From an uncultured Lachnospiraceae bacterium (lineage in GTDB: Bacteria; Bacillota; Clostridia; Lachnospirales; Lachnospiraceae), in the NCBI GenBank assembly GCA_949840915.1, contig CATKXY010000001.1, positions 310,001-374,000 on the forward strand: 64,000 nucleotides of DNA, in the 5' to 3' direction. The notes under the pieces were generated by a model that did not search any database, was not told the origin of the DNA, and worked only from the letters and a program-made list of their open reading frames with translations. A program made the position numbers and the translations under genes. How positions within the stretch are numbered: position 1 is the first letter of the stretch; every line of letters begins with the position of its first letter. Shown one piece after another: positions 26,363 to 35,522 of this stretch.

Positions 26363-26442
26363 GTTGAACGGCAGCCACATCTTCTTAAGCCGGAAAAGTT
26401 GCCGTATCAAGACCTCATCGAAACAGCAGACAGAATAATTTG

Positions 26443-26471
26443 CTGACATTTGGACAGTTGTGGTGTATAAT
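26443..26471 (+). promoter_or_regulatory. Promoter of the GtrII-like gene (and mnmA)
   Basis: CTGACA (26443-26448), 17 bp, TATAAT (26466-26471). It is the only good promoter seen between nifU and mnmA on this side, so it probably also supplies mnmA. Confidence 0.6.
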
Positions 26472-26540
26472 AAGAACAATTATCGTCATTGCAGCGATAT
26501 GAAATTGCGGCGGTATAAAACAGAAAGGAACCCTGTCTCA

Positions 26541-28205
26541 ATGTCTGATATCATCAAGGACTTAAAATACTTCTGGAGCCAAAAACTGTTTGCGGCGGGA
26601 CTTTTGGGGATGATGCTCCTCAGCTATGCCACGCTTCTGATCAACCCCACAGTGGGTATCGACGATACCTCGTTCAAGCTTTATTATATCGACGGCGTCT
26701 CCCCTGCTATGGGCCGGTGGTGCCTCTATATGATTCACAAAATTTTCCCGCTGGATTATAATCCCTATTTTGTGGAGACAGTGGGCCTGCTGTTTTTTTG
26801 TCTGTCGGTATCTCTCTGGTGCGTGGTTTTTTACCGGATGTTCGGGCAGCGCATTCCGGTGCCGGTGTATACGATTTTTGCCGCTGTGATGATATCGAGT
26901 CCGATCTTGAGCGAAGTTGTGGTGTGGTATGTGCAGGACGGGATCTATCTGGGCTACGGCGTGACAGCGCTGGCGGTGCTTTATGCCATGGAAGCCCTTG
27001 CCGCAAAGCGGCTGCCATGGCGCAGGATCGTGCAGAGCGCTCTGCTTCTGGCTGTGGCGCTGGGCTTTTATGAGGCTTTTATGATCGTGTTTCTCATGGC
27101 CATGGTCATGGTTTTTCTGCTGAACCGGGCGCTGGTGCCGGAGCGTTATGAGAAGAGTCCTCTGCAGTGGCTGTGGAAACTGCTCTTAATATGCGGTCTT
27201 GGCATGGTTTTTCGCAGTCTGTTTATCAACGGGATCAGTGCCGTTTTCGGACTGGAGGAACAGGCTCTTGTGTTAAAGAGCCGCGGACTGGGCGATATAG
27301 CGGGGCTGATCGGGGGATGGTTTGACGGGAGCCGGGGAGTTGATGAATTGCTGCTGGTTCTCAAGGAATTTTTTGTGAAATACACGATCCACGGAATCGT
27401 GTATCTTCCGGTGTTGATACTGGTGATTGCGGAGCTGGTACTGTTAGTCTGGGGAGTGTTCTGGACGGTGCGCCGCAGAGACGGTTGGATTCTGGCGGCA
27501 GTGTTCGGTATTCTTTTGCTGCCGTGGGTGATGCCCCTTCTGGAGGGCTCCGCAACCTATTACCGCTCCAGCGAGTATGTGCCGCTGCTGACTGCCTTTG
27601 CGGTGCTGCTGTCCGGAGGCGCGCTGTGCCGGATCAAATGCCCGCGCATGGTGCGGGGCGCTGCGCTGTTTCTGGCGTTTCTGCTCTTGTATCATCAGGG
27701 ATATGAGATGAATAAGTGGCTGCTGGTGGATGCCATGAAATATGAGGACGACAAGCGGACGCTGGACGCTCTGGCGCTGGAGCTCATGGCGGAATACGAC
27801 ACGGACAAACCGATCTGTGTGATCGGCAACAGACAGACTCCGGTGAGTCTGCTGGAGGATGTATACTGTCCTCAGTGGTCGAAAAAGTATGATCTGGTTA
27901 AATGGCTGGTGTGCGCGGTGGATGTGAGAATTTTCGAAAAATACGACACTCCCGAAGGATATGCGGTGGCGGAGACGCCGCAGTTATCCTTTATCAACTG
28001 GGCAAATAAGGCATATTACGGATTTGACAGAGAGCTGATCAAATTCTGGAAAATGCATGGATTTACATTTATCGAGGACGGCGATCTGGGGCATTACAGG
28101 GAGGCGCAGAAGCTCATGCAGGATGCTCCGGTTTGGCCAAAGAAGGGCTCTATTGTGGAGCGGGAGGATTATATTATCGTGAATTTCGGTAATTTTGCCC
28201 GGTGA
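26541..28205 (+). CDS. GtrII-like glucosyltransferase-domain membrane protein
   Basis: 554 residues from ATG 26541, preceded by AAAGGAA; the frame is open upstream to 26460 but overlaps the promoter zone. About 10-11 membrane helices. The first extracytoplasmic loop starts with GIDDTSFKLYYIDG and has G-R-W, typical of the GtrII/GT-C family where the acidic pair binds the polyprenyl-phosphate sugar donor. The C-terminal 130 residues are soluble and probably outside. Such enzymes add glucose to surface polymers. Overlap with the mnmA leader region indicates one transcript. Confidence 0.7.
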   Translation: MSDIIKDLKYFWSQKLFAAGLLGMMLLSYATLLINPTVGIDDTSFKLYYIDGVSPAMGRWCLYMIHKIFPLDYNPYFVETVGLLFFCLSVSLWCVVFYRMFGQRIPVPVYTIFAAVMISSPILSEVVVWYVQDGIYLGYGVTALAVLYAMEALAAKRLPWRRIVQSALLLAVALGFYEAFMIVFLMAMVMVFLLNRALVPERYEKSPLQWLWKLLLICGLGMVFRSLFINGISAVFGLEEQALVLKSRGLGDIAGLIGGWFDGSRGVDELLLVLKEFFVKYTIHGIVYLPVLILVIAELVLLVWGVFWTVRRRDGWILAAVFGILLLPWVMPLLEGSATYYRSSEYVPLLTAFAVLLSGGALCRIKCPRMVRGAALFLAFLLLYHQGYEMNKWLLVDAMKYEDDKRTLDALALELMAEYDTDKPICVIGNRQTPVSLLEDVYCPQWSKKYDLVKWLVCAVDVRIFEKYDTPEGYAVAETPQLSFINWANKAYYGFDRELIKFWKMHGFTFIEDGDLGHYREAQKLMQDAPVWPKKGSIVEREDYIIVNFGNFAR

Positions 28206-28228
28206 CCGCGGGCGGAATGAGAGGAAGA

Positions 28229-29320
28229 ATGAACGCAAGGGTGGTAGTGGGCATGTCCGGAGGAGTGGACTCTTCCGTGGCAGCCCTGCTGTTAAAGAGA
28301 CAGGGATATGAGGTGATCGGCGTCACCATGCAGATCTGGCAGGAGGAGACGCCCGAGTGCCGGGCGGAGAACGGAGGGTGCTGCGGGCTGTCTGCTGTGG
28401 AGGATGCGAGGCGCGTAGCGGAGATTTTGGATATCCCGCATTATGTCATGAATTTCAGGCCGGAATTTAAGCGGCATGTTATTGATTATTTTGTGTCGGA
28501 GTATCTGCGGGGGCGCACGCCCAATCCCTGTATTGCCTGCAATCGCCATGTGAAGTGGGAGGCGCTTTTGCGGCGCAGTATGGAGCTTGGGGCAGATTAT
28601 ATCGCCACGGGGCATTATGCCCGGATCGACCGGCTGGAGAACGGCCGTATTGCAGTCCGCAGTTCCGTGACTGCGGGAAAGGACCAGACCTACGCGCTGT
28701 ATATGCTTACGCAGGAGCAGCTTTCCCGCACGCTGTTCCCCGTGGGGGAGAGCACGAAGGAGGAGATTCGCAGAATGGCCGGGGAGGCCGGTCTTCCCGT
28801 GGCGGACAAGCCGGACAGCCAGGAGATCTGCTTTGTGCCGGATGACGATTACGCCGCCTTTATCCGGCGGGAGGTGGAAAGCCGCGGCGAGGCGGACGGT
28901 GTCTTGCAGCCGGGGAATTTTGTCACTGCGGACGGCCGGATCCTGGGAAGACACAAGGGAATCACACATTATACGCTGGGACAGCGAAGAGGTCTGGAGC
29001 TGCCCATGGGCAGAAGAGTGTTCGTGACGGCCATACGGCCCGGGACCAACGAAGTGGTGGTGGGAGAGAACGAGGAACTCTTTACCACGGAGGTGTTCTG
29101 CGAAGGCGTGAATTTCATGGCAGTACCGGATCTGGAGGAGCCCGTGCGGGTATGGGCCAAGATACGGTACAATCATCCGGGAGAGTACTGCACTGTGGAA
29201 AAGCTTTCTTCGGACCGGCTCCGCTGCCTGTTTGAAAGACCGGTGCGAGCGGCTACGCCGGGGCAGGCCATCGTGTTTTATACCGGAGAATATGTGCTGG
29301 GGGGCGGCACAATTGTTTAG
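28229..29320 (+). CDS. mnmA: tRNA-uridine 2-sulfurtransferase MnmA
   Basis: 363 residues from ATG 28229, which has AGAGGAAG directly upstream; GTG 28202 and ATG 28217 are less likely. The PP-loop is S10-GGVDSS-16. Catalytic cysteines are C101 in NPCIACN and C201 in DSQEICFVPD. MnmA adenylates U34 of Lys, Glu and Gln tRNAs and thiolates it with sulfur from the NifS/IscS line. The C-terminal beta-barrel runs about 290-363. Separated from nifS-nifU by the inserted region. Confidence 0.96.
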   Translation: MNARVVVGMSGGVDSSVAALLLKRQGYEVIGVTMQIWQEETPECRAENGGCCGLSAVEDARRVAEILDIPHYVMNFRPEFKRHVIDYFVSEYLRGRTPNPCIACNRHVKWEALLRRSMELGADYIATGHYARIDRLENGRIAVRSSVTAGKDQTYALYMLTQEQLSRTLFPVGESTKEEIRRMAGEAGLPVADKPDSQEICFVPDDDYAAFIRREVESRGEADGVLQPGNFVTADGRILGRHKGITHYTLGQRRGLELPMGRRVFVTAIRPGTNEVVVGENEELFTTEVFCEGVNFMAVPDLEEPVRVWAKIRYNHPGEYCTVEKLSSDRLRCLFERPVRAATPGQAIVFYTGEYVLGGGTIV

Positions 29321-29456
29321 CGGTAGTTCCCATATGATGCCGGCGCACATACACTAGAGTGATAAGATATGGGAGCAAAAAGTTCTGAATCAGAGATTTA
29401 TGATGGATTTTAATGTTAGCGGGTATAAAAATAAGAATCAGGAGGAAATAAAAAAT

Positions 29457-29978
29457 ATGAGTTCCTGTCAGAATTGTTCGTATGCATCCGTGCAGGGAGT
29501 GATCGTTGATATGATGCCGGCCAGAGCAGCAGACGGCCGTGCGGACAGCTGTATTTTGTATTTTACGGTGGAGGATGAGAATGGAAATATCGTGAATTTC
29601 ATGGTGACGCCGCTTACCTATGTGCTGGATTACAAACCGCTGGGAGTGGGAATGCAGTGTACCTTCTGGTATCGGACAGATGTGCCCACGCTTTTGATCT
29701 ATCCGCCGCAGTACACAGCCGTGGTGGTGGCTCCCCAGAGACGCGACCGCATGGTCAATGTGAGCTTTTATGACGCCGCTCTGGTGAATGAGGAGCGCAC
29801 GCTGCAGCTGCACATGGATCGTTCTGTGGTGCTTCGCACTACGAACAATCAGTATTTTCAGGGAAGTCCTGCAAACCACAATCTGGTGGTGACTTACACC
29901 AATTCCACGAGGAGCATTCCCGCACAGACCACGCCTGAGAGCATCGTGGTGCTGTGCGATGAGATGCAGCAGGAATAG
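29457..29978 (+). CDS. Conserved hypothetical protein
   Basis: 173 residues from ATG 29457, preceded by AGGAGG 11 bases away. The N-terminus has SSCQNCSYASVQG; the core ILYFTVEDENGNIVNFMVT and YTAVVVAPQRRDR alternates in a beta-rich manner. No signal peptide, no membrane helix. I do not recognise a named domain. It lies between mnmA and the convergent dehydrogenase gene, with no clear terminator on either side. Confidence 0.7.
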   Translation: MSSCQNCSYASVQGVIVDMMPARAADGRADSCILYFTVEDENGNIVNFMVTPLTYVLDYKPLGVGMQCTFWYRTDVPTLLIYPPQYTAVVVAPQRRDRMVNVSFYDAALVNEERTLQLHMDRSVVLRTTNNQYFQGSPANHNLVVTYTNSTRSIPAQTTPESIVVLCDEMQQE

Positions 29979-30002
29979 GCCGGAGTCAATCCGTTTACGG
30001 AG

Positions 30003-31067
30003 TTAATCTGCTGTCAGGATACGCTGCAGAACCGCATCCGTCATGACGACCTCTTTGGCCGCCTCCCGATAGGTTTCATCGTGAAGATAGGTGTGTCTGT
30101 GAGGTTTGATGGAGGGCGAAAGGTCTATGGCGCGCAAAAAGTCGCTCCGCTTCATCTGAAGCGTCCCGGCATAGTCCCAGAAGCCGGTTTCCGTCAGTAC
30201 GGTGTTGACCCGAACATGACGGTGGTTTTGCACCTTTGCCATGATGTAGGTGGCGATGCCCACCTGGATGCCGTGCAGCTGGGGCGTTTCCAAAAGCTTA
30301 TCCAGCGCGTGGGAGATCAGATGCTCGCTGCCGCTGGTGGGAGCGCTGCTCCCGGCGATTTCATTGGCGATGCCGCTCATGGACAGAGAGTCCAGTAGTT
30401 CTTTCAGGAATATTTCGTCTTTGATGCTGGCATAGGGTGTGCGCACAAAGCTGTTCACCGCTTTTTTGGCTATCATCACGGCAAAATCGTTGAGAGCTCC
30501 CACTCCGTGCTGCGCCTCATAGACCCAGTCATAGAGAGCGGTGATCTTGGATACCATGTCTCCTATGCCGGAGTAGATAAACTTTTCGGGAGCAGTGCGG
30601 ATGACCTCCGTGTCCACAAGAATGCCATAAGCGAGCTTTGCGGGGACGGAGGTGCGTCTGCCGTCCACGATAAGGGAGGCGCTTGCGCTGGAAAAACCGT
30701 CGTTGGCGCTCGAGGTGGGTACGCTGATAAAAGGCAGTCCCCGCAGGAATGCGGCGTACTTGCCGGCGTCTATCACCTTTCCGCCGCCGATGGCCACCAC
30801 GGCTTTCGTCCGGTTCGACAACGAGAAGGCGAGGGTGATGATGTCGTCTATATCAACTGTGTCCAGCTCCTGGTATTCCAGAGCGGTAATACCGGATTTT
30901 TTCAGTGATTCCATGACCTTCAGGCCGAAAAGGTCGATGAGGCCGTTGCCAAACCAGATCGCCACATCAGTGAGTCCTTCGTCCAGAAGGCATTGTCCAA
31001 GTCCTTCCAGCGCACCTTTTCCGACCTTCAAGATCACGGGAATGGAGATACTGTCATTTTTTCTCAT
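30003..31067 (-). CDS. Iron-containing alcohol dehydrogenase family, glycerol-1-phosphate dehydrogenase-like
   Basis: 354 residues. NAD(P)-binding region with VVAIGGGKVIDAGKYAA, SVPTSSANDGFSS, then metal ligands in IYSGIGDMVSK (Asp), SGSEHLISHAL (His) and LHGIQVGIA (His). The pattern fits the AraM/EgsA branch, which reduces dihydroxyacetone phosphate to sn-glycerol-1-phosphate, more than the 1,3-propanediol or butanol dehydrogenases. Substrate is uncertain. First gene read from its own start on the minus strand is further right (31951-32751); this one comes third. Confidence 0.8.
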   Translation of the reverse strand: MRKNDSISIPVILKVGKGALEGLGQCLLDEGLTDVAIWFGNGLIDLFGLKVMESLKKSGITALEYQELDTVDIDDIITLAFSLSNRTKAVVAIGGGKVIDAGKYAAFLRGLPFISVPTSSANDGFSSASASLIVDGRRTSVPAKLAYGILVDTEVIRTAPEKFIYSGIGDMVSKITALYDWVYEAQHGVGALNDFAVMIAKKAVNSFVRTPYASIKDEIFLKELLDSLSMSGIANEIAGSSAPTSGSEHLISHALDKLLETPQLHGIQVGIATYIMAKVQNHRHVRVNTVLTETGFWDYAGTLQMKRSDFLRAIDLSPSIKPHRHTYLHDETYREAAKEVVMTDAVLQRILTAD

Positions 31068-31115
31068 AGAATAGTCCTCTCTGTACTTTATATATATGTC
31101 TTGAAATCCTGCAGT

Positions 31116-31934
31116 CTACAGCTTTCTGAATTCGGGGACGCGTTTTTCAAACACGGTATAATAACGGAAGCCGCATTCCGTCAGAACCTCTGCTGCGGCG
31201 TCAAAGCTGTGGCCTATACACCCCGGCTCATGGGCGTCGCTGCCCACTGTGATGATCTCTCCCCCCAGCTGCCGGTAACGCTTAAGCACTTCCCGGCAGG
31301 GGTGGAAATCCCGCATGCCGGACCGGATGCTCCCGGTGTTCAGCTCGATTCCTTTCTCCGCCTCCAGAATCGCTTCCAGGATGGCGTCCAGAATATCCCG
31401 GTATTTGTCATAGCAGTAATCTTTGTCTTTGGACGCTCCGTAGCGCACAACATAGTCTAAATGTCCATATACATCAAAATTGGAAAACTTTTGGATATTT
31501 TCAAGCTCGGACCGGAAGTATTCCCGATAGGCATCCTCATCGCTGCGCCCCTCAAAAAAAGAGGGATAATAGGGGTCCTTTCCGTGGCAGATATGAGAGG
31601 AGCCAATGATGAAATCATATTCGTGGGAGCGGGCAAAGACGGCGTTTTTCCGAAATGCCTCAGGGGCGAGACCCAGCTCCAATCCAAATAAAAGCCTGAT
31701 CCTGTCAGCATATTTTTCCTTCAGTCCCAAGAGCTCATAGAGATAAGAATCGGCGTTTAACAAAAATAAGTCCTCCGGTTCGCCCGGGGCGGAGGGATAG
31801 TCAAAATCATTGTGCTCCGTGAAACACAGGGTATCAAGTCCCAGTTCGATTCCCCGAAGGACCATTTCCTCCATGGGGGCTTTCGAGTCCCCGGAGTGGT
31901 GAGAGTGCAGATGACAGTCCGCTGAAACAGGCAT
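31116..31934 (-). CDS. PHP-domain phosphoesterase, histidinol-phosphatase (HisJ/HisK) type
   Basis: 272 residues. PHP metal motifs are D6-CHLHSHHSGDS, FTEHNDFD, the Glu of FGLELGL, SSHICHG and DAHEP. The family includes histidinol-phosphatase of the PHP type, which releases phosphate in histidine synthesis, and related phosphoesterases. No his genes are near, so the exact substrate is open. AAGGAGG lies before the ATG. It follows the DUF1624 gene by 16 bases. Confidence 0.8.
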   Translation of the reverse strand: MPVSADCHLHSHHSGDSKAPMEEMVLRGIELGLDTLCFTEHNDFDYPSAPGEPEDLFLLNADSYLYELLGLKEKYADRIRLLFGLELGLAPEAFRKNAVFARSHEYDFIIGSSHICHGKDPYYPSFFEGRSDEDAYREYFRSELENIQKFSNFDVYGHLDYVVRYGASKDKDYCYDKYRDILDAILEAILEAEKGIELNTGSIRSGMRDFHPCREVLKRYRQLGGEIITVGSDAHEPGCIGHSFDAAAEVLTECGFRYYTVFEKRVPEFRKL

Positions 31935-31950
31935 GTGTATGTCCTCCTTG

Positions 31951-32751
31951 TCATATGATAAGCATTGTGATTCCGTACAGAACGGGCTGATGAAGCAGAT
32001 AGATCAACAGCGAGCAGCGCCCGATAAAGGCTGCGGGAGGCAGGTGGCTTTTCCTTAAGAACGCCGCGCCCATAAGCCCCCGGACGGTGCAGAGCCTGTG
32101 AAGCAGATAGCCCGTCAGAAATAAAAAGAACCAGGGAAGCATGGGGAAATAATCAGTGGAATAAAAGTCCGGCGCAGGAAAGCCCAGCCAGGCACCAAAC
32201 CATCCGCCATAGAGTCCGTCGGGCAAAGCCGCCCCCCCGCGCAGGAATCCTTCCCCCGTAAAGAGTCCCGCGAAATTGCCCAGGCGTCCGCTTGCAGCGG
32301 GCAGAAAGAGCAGGAACAGAAAGTAGGAAAGTCCTGTCATAAATATGGTGGCGGGAAAGCTTTTTATGCGCCGCAAAAGCCTGTCTGCGGGAATCATGAG
32401 AAGCATTGCGGAGCCGGTCAGAGTGAGCACGCCGAAGATCACACGGTTTTCCGGAAGAAATACCAGAGTGACCAGAGTCACCAGTCCGCCGCAGAGCCAG
32501 ACCGTGAGTCCTCTCTTGAGAGGATGACTGCCCAGTGACCAGCAAAAGCCGGACAACAGAATAAAGGTGCGGCAGATGCTCTGCTGCCAGATGTAAGCTC
32601 CCGTACCGTGGTACCAGGGTATGGAAATTCCTGCGATATAGACAAGATCCCACAGGAAATGGTATAAAATCATGCTGATGAGAGTCAGTCCCCGTATCTC
32701 GTCCAGAAGGATCAGCCGTCCAAAGGTGCGGGGAGCGTCGGTCTGGTTCAT
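31951..32751 (-). CDS. HGSNAT/DUF1624-type membrane acyltransferase
   Basis: 266 residues from ATG 32751, where AGGAGA gives the ribosome site; the frame is open to 32844 but without one. Seven to eight membrane helices. The first has RLILLDEIRGLTLISMILYH, the signature of the heparan-alpha-glucosaminide N-acetyltransferase-like family, with a conserved R and H. Bacterial members are thought to acylate surface sugars, but no substrate is known here. First gene of the minus-strand operon. Confidence 0.75.
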   Translation of the reverse strand: MNQTDAPRTFGRLILLDEIRGLTLISMILYHFLWDLVYIAGISIPWYHGTGAYIWQQSICRTFILLSGFCWSLGSHPLKRGLTVWLCGGLVTLVTLVFLPENRVIFGVLTLTGSAMLLMIPADRLLRRIKSFPATIFMTGLSYFLFLLFLPAASGRLGNFAGLFTGEGFLRGGAALPDGLYGGWFGAWLGFPAPDFYSTDYFPMLPWFFLFLTGYLLHRLCTVRGLMGAAFLRKSHLPPAAFIGRCSLLIYLLHQPVLYGITMLII

Positions 32752-33000
32752 GTTTGAAGTCTCCTGATCTGCGGTGCGGAAGAGCTGCACGGCATATTTA
32801 ACACATATTGGATTCAGTATAACAAATTTTACGGCAAATGGCATCCCAATTTTGGAAAAAAGCGGATGGCGGGTGAATTTTTTTGACGAAAGAAGGCCAG
32901 ACTATTTGAAGCTGTTTATGAAATAAACCGTTTTCCCGAAGGCTAAGTCTAAACAATTTGTAAATTTTACCTGATTTGGAAAATATTTTTTAATTACATC

Positions 33001-33029
33001 TTGAATTATGGAGGGGAATCAGTTAAAAT
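33001..33029 (+). promoter_or_regulatory. Promoter of gap-pgk-tpiA
   Basis: TTGAAT (33001-33006), 17 bp, TAAAAT (33024-33029), leaving a leader of about 77 bases before gap. No CggR gene is present upstream. Confidence 0.6.
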
Positions 33030-33112
33030 ATAGCAGTGACAAAATTTTGACAATCGGACATGCGCCGGGGGTCAGAATCATATAAAAAATATATATCTAG
33101 GAGGAAACGAAA

Positions 33113-34126
33113 ATGGCAGTAAGAGTAGCGATTAATGGTTTTGGCCGTATCGGCCGTCTTGCATTCAGACAGATGTTTGATGCGGAGGGCTACGAGGTAG
33201 TAGCTATCAACGATCTGACCAGCCCTGATATGCTGGCACATCTGCTGAAGTACGATACCGCACAGGGCAGATACAAATATGCCGACAAGGTTGAGGCCGG
33301 TGAGGACTCCATCACTGTGAACGGCAAGAAGATTACCATTTATAAAGAGGCAGATGCGTCCAAGCTTCCCTGGGGCGAGCTGAAGGTTGACGTTGTTCTG
33401 GAGTGTACCGGTTTCTACACCTCCAAGGAGAAGTCCATGGCACACATCAATGCCGGCGCCCGCAAGGTTGTGATCTCTGCTCCTGCAGGCAATGATCTTC
33501 CCACCATCGTATACAATGTAAACCACAATATTCTGAAGCCCGAAGATACGGTTATCTCCGCAGCTTCCTGCACCACCAACTGCCTGGCTCCCATGGCTAA
33601 GGCTCTGAACGATCTGGCTCCCATCCAGTCCGGTATCATGACCACCGTTCATGCATACACCGGCGATCAGATGATTCTTGACGGCCCTCAGAGAAAGGGT
33701 GATAAGAGAAGAAGCCGTGCAGGCGCTCAGAATATCGTTCCCAACTCCACCGGTGCAGCAAAGGCAATCGGTCTGGTTATTCCTGAGCTCAACGGTAAGC
33801 TCATCGGTTCCGCACAGCGTGTTCCCACCCCCACCGGTTCCACCACGATTCTGGTGGCAGTTGTGAAGGGTCAGGTTACCAAGGATCAGATCAATGATGC
33901 AATGAAGGCTGCACAGACCGAATCCTATGGCTACAACACTGACGAGATCGTATCTTCCGATGTGATCGGCATGACTTACGGCTCCCTGTTCGATGCTACC
34001 CAGACCATGGTTGCTCCCATGGAGGACGGTAATACTCAGGTTCAGGTAGTGTCCTGGTATGACAATGAGAACAGCTATACTTCTCAGATGGTTCGCACCA
34101 TCAAGTATTTCAGCGAGCTGGGCTGA
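33113..34126 (+). CDS. gap: Glyceraldehyde-3-phosphate dehydrogenase, type I
   Basis: 337 residues. NAD-binding [15 protein letters not shown] at the start, catalytic C153 in [10 protein letters not shown], and [15 protein letters not shown] at the end. It oxidises glyceraldehyde-3-phosphate to 1,3-bisphosphoglycerate in the cytosol. Codon use is strongly biased (CTG, GGC, AAG, CCC), as expected of a highly expressed gene. AGGAGG lies 7 bases before the ATG. Confidence 0.98.
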   Translation: MAVRVAINGFGRIGRLAFRQMFDAEGYEVVAINDLTSPDMLAHLLKYDTAQGRYKYADKVEAGEDSITVNGKKITIYKEADASKLPWGELKVDVVLECTGFYTSKEKSMAHINAGARKVVISAPAGNDLPTIVYNVNHNILKPEDTVISAASCTTNCLAPMAKALNDLAPIQSGIMTTVHAYTGDQMILDGPQRKGDKRRSRAGAQNIVPNSTGAAKAIGLVIPELNGKLIGSAQRVPTPTGSTTILVAVVKGQVTKDQINDAMKAAQTESYGYNTDEIVSSDVIGMTYGSLFDATQTMVAPMEDGNTQVQVVSWYDNENSYTSQMVRTIKYFSELG

Positions 34127-34149
34127 TAGCTTTACAGCATGGACTTTCA

Positions 34150-34206
34150 GGGGTCCGGTCCTTGGGCCGGGCCCCTTTTGTCCGGTTCCTTGGACCGGAC
34201 CTCTTT
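34150..34206 (+). terminator. Two tandem hairpins between gap and pgk
   Basis: Hairpin one: arms 34150-34160 and 34065-like complement at 34165-34175, 11 bp with CTTG loop, followed by TTTTG. Hairpin two: arms 34180-34187 and 34193-34200, followed by CTCTTTTGTTT. Both end in T-runs and could terminate part of the transcripts or protect the 3' end of gap mRNA, making gap more abundant than pgk and tpiA. Confidence 0.7.
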
Positions 34207-34246
34207 TGTTTCGATCCCGGAATATAGAAAATGGAGGTTATTAGAG

Positions 34247-35470
34247 ATGGGTTTGAATAAAAAATCGGTAGATGATATTAATGCTAAGGGCAAGCGTGTT
34301 CTGGTGAGATGTGATTTTAACGTACCCTTGAAGAACGGGGAGATCACGGACGAGACTCGCATTGTGGCTGCGCTTCCCACCATCAAAAAGCTGATCGATG
34401 ACGGCGGGAAGGTGATTCTTTGCTCTCACCTTGGCAAAGTGAAGGAAGGGCCCAACGAAGGCGAGTCCCTTGCTCCCGTGGCAAAGAGACTGTCCGAAAA
34501 GCTGGGTAAGGAGGTCGTGTTCGTGGGCGACTACAATGTGACCGGCGAGGCTGCCACCAAAGCAGTGGAGGCCATGAAGGAGGGTGATGTGGTGCTGCTC
34601 CAGAACACCCGCTTCCGCGGCAAGGAGGAGACCAAAAACGGTGAGGAGTTCTCCAAAGAGCTGGCTGATCTGGCTGATCTGTATGTGTGCGACGCTTTCG
34701 GATCCTCCCACAGAGCACATGCGTCCGTTGCGGGTGTCACCAAATGTATCACTGCCAAAGGCGGCGAGAACGCAGTGGGATATCTGATGCAGAAGGAGAT
34801 CGACTTTTTGGGCAATGCGGTTGAGAATCCTGTGCGTCCCTTTGTGGCCATCCTGGGCGGAGCAAAGGTTGCGGATAAGCTGAATGTAATCTCCAATCTG
34901 CTGGAGAAATGCGATACTTTGATCATTGGCGGAGGTATGGCATATACATTCCTGAAGGCTCAGGGCTATGAGATCGGAAAATCTCTGGTAGATAATGAGA
35001 AGCTTGACTACTGCAAGGAGATGATGGAGAAGGCTGAAAAACTGGGCAAGAAGCTGCTGCTTCCGGTTGACTCCGTGACCATCGAGGAGTTCCCCAACCC
35101 CATTGACGCTCCTGTTGAGACAGTAGTTTATGACGTGAAGGATATGCCCGCGGACAGAGAGGGCTGTGATATCGGTCCCAAGACCGCGCAGATGTATGCG
35201 GATGCCGTGAAGAGTGCAAAGACGGTGGTTTGGAACGGTCCCATGGGCGTGTTTGAGAATCCGACTTTGGCCGCAGGCACCATCGCAGTGGCAAAGGCTC
35301 TGGCAGAGACCGATGCTACGACCATCATTGGCGGCGGTGATTCCGCTGCAGCGGTGAACCAGCTTGGATTCGGAGACAAAATGAGCCACATTTCCACCGG
35401 CGGCGGCGCTTCTCTGGAGTTTCTGGAGGGCAAGGAGCTTCCCGGTGTGGTTGCGGCAGACGACAAATAA
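34247..35470 (+). CDS. pgk: Phosphoglycerate kinase
   Basis: 407 residues from ATG 34247, with GGAGGT 8 bases upstream. The frame is open to 34139, but that part is the tandem hairpin region. The start [25 protein letters not shown] motif binds 3-phosphoglycerate; the hinge and ATP site include [12 protein letters not shown] and GGGDSAAAV. It makes ATP from 1,3-bisphosphoglycerate. Second gene of the operon, 53 bases before tpiA. Confidence 0.97.
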   Translation: MGLNKKSVDDINAKGKRVLVRCDFNVPLKNGEITDETRIVAALPTIKKLIDDGGKVILCSHLGKVKEGPNEGESLAPVAKRLSEKLGKEVVFVGDYNVTGEAATKAVEAMKEGDVVLLQNTRFRGKEETKNGEEFSKELADLADLYVCDAFGSSHRAHASVAGVTKCITAKGGENAVGYLMQKEIDFLGNAVENPVRPFVAILGGAKVADKLNVISNLLEKCDTLIIGGGMAYTFLKAQGYEIGKSLVDNEKLDYCKEMMEKAEKLGKKLLLPVDSVTIEEFPNPIDAPVETVVYDVKDMPADREGCDIGPKTAQMYADAVKSAKTVVWNGPMGVFENPTLAAGTIAVAKALAETDATTIIGGGDSAAAVNQLGFGDKMSHISTGGGASLEFLEGKELPGVVAADDK

Positions 35471-35522
35471 ACTAAGTCGGATTATTTGTATCGGATAAGC
35501 TCATATAAATGGAGGGATTGTT

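Larger units (their letters stand above)
25841..26440. other. Non-coding, palindrome-rich interval
   Basis: 600 bases without a convincing gene. It contains an inverted pair GCGTTTTG (25908-25915) and CAAAACGC (25942-25949), then the repeats annotated separately. Short frames exist, one ending in a proline-rich peptide (PPQPQIPPSPPLP then ETADRIIC), but none has a ribosome site. Confidence 0.5.

Noticed and set aside
26002..26446. Two overlapping short frames, one ending in a proline-rich peptide
   Set aside because: They run through the inverted repeats, lack ribosome sites and have no conserved start; the repeats explain the sequence better. The last 30 codons could be a gene tail, but evidence is too thin.
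34139..34246. Upstream extension of pgk
   Set aside because: The stretch consists of two terminator-like hairpins and adds 36 residues not seen in phosphoglycerate kinases.
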